8,861 bases of DNA from an uncultured Lachnospiraceae bacterium (lineage in GTDB: Bacteria > Bacillota > Clostridia > Lachnospirales > Lachnospiraceae). The translations under genes and the position numbers were made by a program. Below are positions 5,135-8,861 of the stretch, in pieces (the first letter of the stretch is position 1; every line of letters starts with the position of its first letter). The DNA is taken from positions 1 to 8,861 of the forward strand of contig CADBQE010000006.1 in NCBI GenBank assembly GCA_902796695.1, read 5' to 3'. The notes below the pieces were generated by a model. The model did not search any database. It was not told the DNA's origin and saw only the letters and a list, made by a program, of their open reading frames with translations.

Positions 5135-6166
5135 CTACTCCGAGGAGTGCGCCGGAGAGGCGTTCTCCTCCGGGTTATTATCTTCCGGGTCATTATTCTC
5201 CGGGCTGCTGCCTTCCGGGTCTTCACCGGGTTCCTCTTCCCCGTCTTCCCCTTCCGAAGCCTTGAACTTCCGGTAGAGGCGTTCCGGGTCCGGATGCATC
5301 CGGGATCCGTAGGTGATCCGGTCGTGGATCAGCAGGAACAGCAGGAACAGGAACAGCAGCGGGATCCCCACCGCGGGGATCGTAATATAGTTCGGGATCC
5401 GGGACGCCCCGGGCGTGACCGTGGCCACGCGCGCTTCGGGCTGCTCCTCGTTTTCGATCCGCTCGCCCCGCACCAGCATGCGGTGCGTGTTGATCCCATA
5501 CGGGGTACAGGTGACCAGTGTGCAGTAATCCTTACCCTTCTGAACGGTCAGTTCCCCCATTTCGTCCGGCCTTACGATGCGGATCTGATCCACCCGGTAG
5601 GTCAGCGTCTCTTTTAACACCGTGATGGTGAAGATGTCCCCGACCGTCATTTTGTCCAGATCCGTGAACAGACGGGCCGAGGGCAGGCCCCGGTGCCCGG
5701 ACATGACCGCGTGCGTGCCTTCACCGCCCACGGGCAGACTGCTCCAGTCCAGATGCCCCGCCGCGATCTGCAGCACGGATTCCGCCGTGCCGTGATAGAT
5801 GGGCAGGTTCACGCCTATGACCGGGATCTGCAGATACCCCATGATCCCCGTGCCGGTGATATCCAGCAGCGAGCGGTAGCGCGCCTGCTCCTCCTCCGGC
5901 AGTTTGAACGTGTTCTCCCTTTCCGAAAGCTCCGCGTTATATTGCCGCGCGGCCTCGAACATCTCCCGGGCTTTTTCTTCGCCCGCGCTGTCCACCTGCT
6001 CCACATACGTGCTGATGGCGCGCGACTGATGCAGGGAATTCCACCAGTCCGCCACCGACGGATACGCCAGAATTCCGACGCCCAGGAACATGATCAGCAC
6101 CAGCAGGACGGTCAGCAGGGCGGATTTCTTTTTCTTGTTTTTTGTTTTGCTGTTCTGCTCTGCCAT
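5135..6166 (-). CDS. srtC: Class C (pilin-polymerising) sortase
   Basis: This transpeptidase cleaves LPXTG-type signals and joins pilins through a lysine side chain. It has a Lys-rich cytosolic N-terminus (8-14), a membrane helix (about 16-36), the class C entry motif TGTGIMGYLQIPVIGVNLPIYHG (two stretches, 104-116 and 117-126), catalytic His158 in SGHRGLP, Cys220 in TLVTC and Arg229 in NTHRMLVRGER. A second membrane helix (about 262-280) is another class C trait. The usual Asp-Pro-aromatic lid motif before the catalytic domain is not seen between residues 43 and 97. After the second helix comes an unusual acidic tail (303-343) with a pentapeptide period. The RBS is weak (AGAGAAC). It follows the LPTTG pilin after a 240-nt structured spacer and is the obvious enzyme for that pilin. 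Confidence 0.95.
   Translation of the reverse strand: MAEQNSKTKNKKKKSALLTVLLVLIMFLGVGILAYPSVADWWNSLHQSRAISTYVEQVDSAGEEKAREMFEAARQYNAELSERENTFKLPEEEQARYRSLLDITGTGIMGYLQIPVIGVNLPIYHGTAESVLQIAAGHLDWSSLPVGGEGTHAVMSGHRGLPSARLFTDLDKMTVGDIFTITVLKETLTYRVDQIRIVRPDEMGELTVQKGKDYCTLVTCTPYGINTHRMLVRGERIENEEQPEARVATVTPGASRIPNYITIPAVGIPLLFLFLLFLLIHDRITYGSRMHPDPERLYRKFKASEGEDGEEEPGEDPEGSSPENNDPEDNNPEENASPAHSSE
5169..5228. repeat. 15-bp-period repeat encoding the sortase C-terminal tail
   Basis: TCCGGG recurs exactly every 15 bases at 5169, 5184, 5199 and 5214. In the protein this gives pentapeptides of the form xxxPE (GEDPE, GSSPE, NNDPE, DNNPE) in the last 40 residues of the sortase. The tail follows the second membrane helix, so it is predicted to be cytosolic. 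Copy number could vary in whole codons without shifting the frame. Confidence 0.8.
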
Positions 6167-6195
6167 ACTGTTCTCTATACTGTATCATTCCGGAT

Positions 6196-6273
6196 GAAGG
6201 CCCAGAGGGCCGGCGCCGATTGCCCCCATGTCATCCTGAGCGAAGGCCCAAAGAGCCGGCGCCGAAGGATCTT
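6196..6273. repeat. REP-like intergenic repeat pair between pilin and sortase
   Basis: GAAGGCCC(A)GAGGGCCGGCGCCGA at 6196-6219 recurs at 6242-6265 with two differences out of 24 bases. The right-hand copy is embedded in TGTCATCCTGAGCGAAG...CGAAGGATCTT (6229-6273). I recognise this combination as a widespread dispersed intergenic repeat of many bacterial genomes. GGCCC...GGGCC can fold into a small hairpin. The left copy has lost the flanking TCATCCTGAGC part. Confidence 0.75.
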
Positions 6274-6314
6274 CTGACTGCCTTGGCCGGGTCGATTGCC
6301 TCGTCCCGTTGCTC

Positions 6315-6372
6315 GCCGCACACCGCGGGAAGGTGTCAGTCCTGTGCGGCATCCGGGGCATTGCTGCCCCGG
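6315..6372 (-). other. Double stem-loop just downstream of the pilin stop codon
   Basis: Two perfect 8-bp hairpins stand side by side. Bases 6353-6372 pair CCGGGGCA with TGCCCCGG around a 4-nt loop, which is GCAA (a GNRA-type tetraloop) in the minus-strand transcript. Bases 6315-6322 pair with 6343-6350 (GCCGCACA/TGTGCGGC) around 20 nt. The first begins 34 nt after the pilin stop. Neither has a U-tract, so this is not a standard terminator; it would more likely protect the pilin mRNA 3' end, mark a processing site or reduce read-through to the sortase (inference). Confidence 0.6.
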
Positions 6373-6406
6373 GGAGGGTCATTTCCTCAAGTCATCCGAT
6401 TCAAAC

Positions 6407-8284
6407 TTACCGGGCCATGCGGCGGCGCACGATCAGCGTCACGCCCGCGCCGATGATCAGAACCAGACCGACGATGGTGAATATGGTGGTGCCGATACCA
6501 CCGGTGGTAGGAAGTTCGGTACCGGTTTCGTTGACAACGTTCAGCTTGATCACATTGTTTTCGACCGTTGCATTCTCACCGTTTACCTTGGCTTCGAATT
6601 TGTTCGTAACAGGGTTGAACGTAACAACAACTTCAATCGGAGCGGTCAGCAGATTGTAGCCTTCCGGAGCAATTAACTCAGTGATAATGTAGGTGCCTTC
6701 GCCCAGTCCGTTGAAGGTGATGACGCCCTGTTCATTGACCCAGCCTTCCGCTACGAAATTTTCGGTACGGTTTTCCTGAGTCACATGCAAAACCTTCACA
6801 TACTGTACCGTCGTGCTCTCGTACTGCTCCGCAGTAGCATCCGTAGGGGCAGTCTCGGTATAAGTGCCGTCTTTCAGACGATAGTACAGGTGTTCCGGAG
6901 CGGCTTCCCCTTCAACGGGCGTATAAACCTCATACATCTCCTCATTAATGATGTAAACCTTGCTGCTGTTGCCGGAAATGCTGAACTTGGCGCCGGTCAG
7001 TTTGTTGCGGTTCTTATCGACCTTGGTCAGTTCGATGTTGGTGTCGTAGACCTGGGTCTTCTTCTCGGGCGTTTCTCCGAGAACTTCTTCTGGAGTGCCG
7101 GCGTGTTCATCATAGGGGTCGTGGGAGTACTTCAGGGTAACAGTGTTCTCTTCCACACCATCCTCGAATGCGTTTTCATTCAGGGTAGCGGAATAAGTAA
7201 TCGTGATATCTTTGCCCTTGTTGGCAGCCTGATTGATGAAATTGATAAAGGTGATCGTGATTTTGGTTTTGCCGTCTTCACCTGTAACTGCAGTCACGGT
7301 ATAATCGGTATCCTTTACCAACGTGACCGCCTCCTCGCCGCTGCCAATCTTAATGACAACATCGTTGTTGAAAGTCAGGCCGCTGGACATGGTATCGGTG
7401 AAGATGAACTGGTAAGAATCAAATCCCGTCATATCCGGAACTTTGGAGCCCAGTTCGTAGTAGATAATATCGCCTACGGAAGCATCAGCCTCCTTGCCGT
7501 CTTCATAAACCTTCTTGCCTTCTTCTCCCACACCGGTGATCTTCTTGTCTACAGAGGGAGCGTCCGCCTTCGGTTCGACGGTAGCAGTGGGTTTCGCGGT
7601 AGTCAGAGCAACGGCGGCAACAATTTCCGGAGTTGCGGGACCTTCAACGGGAGAAGCTTTACCATCCACCAAATAGTAGCCGGGAGTCTCTACAGCGATC
7701 GTAGCCGTTTCATTGGCAGCTACGGCAGAACCGGCAGCGGGAGCACCGGCCAGGTACGGCTGCAGTTCATCAGCCAGTTCACGGGCTTTCACTTCGTCAA
7801 ACTCGGTTTTGGTGTATTTGACTTCGGTGCTCTGATAGTTTTCTGCGGTCTCATCAGTCGGTGCGGTCTCGGTATATGTTCCGTCTTTCAGCAGATACCA
7901 GGTTCCGTTTTCGGCTTCGGTATAGAACGACTTCGGCGTTACATTCATATTGCCGGTATTGCCGGGAGTCGCCGTGAAAGTAAAGTACTTATCAAGGACG
8001 GCTTTCGCGCCGGCTGTGGTGTAGAAGTAGTTGTTGGTCGCGATCGTGTAGGAGATCGCATCGCCGTTGTACGTTGCATCGAACAGCTTATAAGCCGTAT
8101 AGGTCTTGCCGTTGATCGTGATGTTGCTGTTCGTGTTGTGGACAGTGATGCTATACTCGGGAGTTTCCGCCGGAGCTTCGGTGGGTTCTTCCGTCGGCAA
8201 TTCGCTTGCGAATGCCGTGGCGCCCAGGGCCAGGATCATGGTCATTGCCAGCAGGAGGGCCAGCATTTTTCTGAGTTTCTTCAT
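6407..8284 (-). CDS. Major (backbone) pilin, SpaH/EbpB-type LPXTG isopeptide-forming fimbrial protein
   Basis: This 625-aa precursor is the shaft subunit of a sortase-built pilus. A signal peptide ends LGATAFA|SE (26/27). The N-terminal domain (about 44-235) starts ITVHNTNSNITINGKTYTAY, typical of this family. The candidate linking lysine is Lys239 in TVEPKADAP. A middle domain (about 242-395) runs from VDKKITG (Lys247/248) to NTVTLKYSHDP (Asn380), with Asp/Glu-rich strands expected for an isopeptide bond. A Cna-B-like domain (about 415-588) runs from IELTKVDKN (Lys421) to the E-box TYIITELIAPEGY (Glu536). LPTTG is at 591-595, followed by a membrane helix and RRRMAR. RBS AAAGGAAG lies 6 nt before the ATG. 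DNA here is visibly less GC-rich (two sampled 60-base lines 43% and 48%) than the rest of the operon. A 32-residue module occurs twice, in the first and third domains. Confidence 0.95.
   Translation of the reverse strand: MKKLRKMLALLLAMTMILALGATAFASELPTEEPTEAPAETPEYSITVHNTNSNITINGKTYTAYKLFDATYNGDAISYTIATNNYFYTTAGAKAVLDKYFTFTATPGNTGNMNVTPKSFYTEAENGTWYLLKDGTYTETAPTDETAENYQSTEVKYTKTEFDEVKARELADELQPYLAGAPAAGSAVAANETATIAVETPGYYLVDGKASPVEGPATPEIVAAVALTTAKPTATVEPKADAPSVDKKITGVGEEGKKVYEDGKEADASVGDIIYYELGSKVPDMTGFDSYQFIFTDTMSSGLTFNNDVVIKIGSGEEAVTLVKDTDYTVTAVTGEDGKTKITITFINFINQAANKGKDITITYSATLNENAFEDGVEENTVTLKYSHDPYDEHAGTPEEVLGETPEKKTQVYDTNIELTKVDKNRNKLTGAKFSISGNSSKVYIINEEMYEVYTPVEGEAAPEHLYYRLKDGTYTETAPTDATAEQYESTTVQYVKVLHVTQENRTENFVAEGWVNEQGVITFNGLGEGTYIITELIAPEGYNLLTAPIEVVVTFNPVTNKFEAKVNGENATVENNVIKLNVVNETGTELPTTGGIGTTIFTIVGLVLIIGAGVTLIVRRRMAR
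6791..6886 (-). repeat. Duplicated 32-residue module in the pilin, copy in the third domain
   Basis: Residues 467-498 share the frame LKDGTYTETAPTD-TAE-Y-ST-V-Y-K with residues 129-160. Roughly 21 of 32 positions are identical by eye, while the surrounding domains are not obviously alike. It sits as an insert in the Cna-B-like domain, between the YEVYTPVEGE segment and the E-box strand. Confidence 0.85.
7805..7900 (-). repeat. Duplicated 32-residue module in the pilin, copy in the first domain
   Basis: Residues 129-160 contain LKDGTYTETAPTDETAENY followed by STEVKYTK. This is the partner of the copy at residues 467-498, offset by exactly 338 residues without gaps. At the DNA level the copies are clearly related but diverged at many third positions, so the duplication is not recent. 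Confidence 0.85.
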
Positions 8285-8450
8285 TGTTTTCTTCCTTTCG
8301 GATTATTTTTTTGATCCCGTGCGGAGCACGGGGAATTGTTTGTGCGGTGTGACGGTCATTCCGGCGGCGGAGCGGAGGGGTTCCGGCCCGGCCAGGGGGA
8401 AAGCGCTGCGGTGTCACAGCGGCGGGGCGGGGCCCCGGCCTGCGCAGGCT
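8285..8450 (-). promoter_or_regulatory. Leader region of the pilin gene with RBS and 5' hairpin
   Basis: The 166 nt between the upstream stop and the pilin ATG hold a clear RBS, AAAGGAAG (8298-8291), 6 nt from the ATG. A 7-bp hairpin CCCGTGC-GGA-GCACGGG at 8316-8332 is followed in the transcript by an A-run, not U, so it is a leader stem and not a terminator. Right after the upstream stop lies the perfect palindrome GCCTGCGCAGGC (8438-8449), and next to it CGGGGCCCCG (8428-8437). I see no convincing -35/-10 pair, so the pilin promoter is unplaced; read-through from upstream is possible. Confidence 0.5.
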
Positions 8451-8861
8451 TTACGGCTGTGTGAAGGATTCTGGTCCGACCTCGAAGAGGATCAGACTGC
8501 CGTCCTCGGGGGTGTCCTGCTCCAGGATCGTGACGTTGCCGTCGCGGTCAACACTGATCAGGAGCGGTTCTTCCGGGGTGTCCGTTTCCAGATGGACCAG
8601 GATGCGGACCTTTGCGAGAGGCTGGACCTCCTGCCCGTCTGCGGCATAGAAGGTGAATTCCAGGGTCTGCAGTTTCCGGAAGCCTTCCGGCAGTGCCTCG
8701 GAGACGGGTTCCGGGAGTTCTTCCGGATCCACTTCGCGGACTTCCATGCGGGTGCCCGCCGGGAAGGCGCCTTCTTCGGCTTCCGCCTGAATGCTCAGGC
8801 CTTCCAGGAGTGCGCTGAACTGCTGCGCCGGGAACATGGCTTCGGCCGTGTCGCCGGCTCC
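8451..8861 (-). CDS. C-terminal part of a large surface protein (partial)
   Basis: An open frame enters from the right edge of the window and ends with TAA at 8451-8453. 136 residues are visible and the true start is outside; the Met at 8837 is internal (AEAMFPAQQF), because the frame stays open to 8861. The stretch LSIQAEAEEGAFPAGTRMEV, later LEFTFYAADGQEVQPLAKV, then an LLISVDRDGNVTILEQ strand and GPESFTQP resemble a beta-sandwich domain often repeated in large Cna-B-type surface proteins of Clostridia ('GAFP.GT.m.v', 'itF.d.dG.e..P', 'SF'). It ends without LPXTG or a membrane helix, which is usual when this domain is terminal in a secreted protein but odd for an anchored adhesin. Its position just upstream suggests a surface partner, possibly a tip adhesin, of the pilus operon. 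This is inference. Confidence 0.7.
   Translation of the reverse strand, partial: GAGDTAEAMFPAQQFSALLEGLSIQAEAEEGAFPAGTRMEVREVDPEELPEPVSEALPEGFRKLQTLEFTFYAADGQEVQPLAKVRILVHLETDTPEEPLLISVDRDGNVTILEQDTPEDGSLILFEVGPESFTQP

Noticed and set aside
5937..6188. Alternative-frame minus-strand open frame over the sortase N-terminus
   Set aside because: The sortase frame has its helix and catalytic motifs; this one is an out-of-frame reading of the same DNA.
6185..6382. 65-codon minus-strand frame between pilin and sortase
   Set aside because: It is made up of the REP-like repeat and hairpin arms, with no RBS and no protein-like features.
6785..8314. 509-codon open frame on the plus strand
   Set aside because: It lies exactly antisense to the pilin, whose signal peptide, domains and LPTTG signal are unmistakable. 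The translation has no recognisable domain; codon bias of the pilin explains the open frame.
8316..8332. Hairpin in the pilin leader considered as a terminator
   Set aside because: In the direction of the operon it is followed by A residues, not U, and on the plus strand by GAATTG. It fits a leader stem better.

Overview
The window reads as a cell-surface fibre locus from a moderately high-GC Gram-positive bacterium, most likely a gut-type Clostridia (Lachnospiraceae/Oscillospiraceae-like). The reasons are LPXTG-type sorting with a class C sortase, a SipW-type signal peptidase, strong AGGAGG-like ribosome binding sites, and intergenic repeats of a kind I associate with such genomes. No rRNA, tRNA, CRISPR array or transposase is visible.

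Layout, left to right. Bases 1-206 hold the 3' end of a plus-strand gene, possibly a GNAT acetyltransferase. Bases 207-557 are non-coding and packed with repeats: four copies of a GGGCCGATT..AATCGGCCC palindromic element in both orientations, a plus-strand terminator candidate, and a 23-bp-period repeat with a weak minus-strand terminator candidate. From 558 to the right edge all genes are on the minus strand, so transcription runs right to left.

In transcription order they are: a 5'-truncated surface-protein gene (8861-8451); a 166-nt leader; a 625-aa backbone pilin with an LPTTG sorting signal (8284-6407); a 240-nt spacer with two strong hairpins and a REP-like repeat pair; a class C pilin sortase (6166-5135); a 351-aa secreted pilin-like subunit without a sorting signal (5113-4058); a short SipW-dependent, TasA/camelysin-like protein (4048-3545); a second TasA-like protein (3548-2814); a signal-peptide/single-TM protein ending in a degenerate sorting-like tail (2814-2101); a MucBP-like membrane-anchored protein (2104-1076); and a SipW-type signal peptidase (1079-558). 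The last five genes start within 9 nt of the preceding stop or overlap it (TAG-9 nt-ATG, GTGA, TAATG, ATGA, ATGA), so they look translationally coupled.

Inferred working model: the sortase polymerises the LPTTG pilin into a covalent pilus, perhaps with the 351-aa subunit as an accessory. SipW matures the two TasA-like subunits, which may form a non-covalent fibre, and the two membrane-anchored proteins may tether or nucleate it. Covalent pilus assembly and SipW/TasA-type fibre assembly therefore appear to sit in one transcription unit. The most interesting observations are this hybrid organisation, a 10-bp tandem duplication in the MucBP gene whose contraction would remove the membrane anchor, a 32-residue module duplicated in two different domains of the pilin, and the structured spacer between pilin and sortase.
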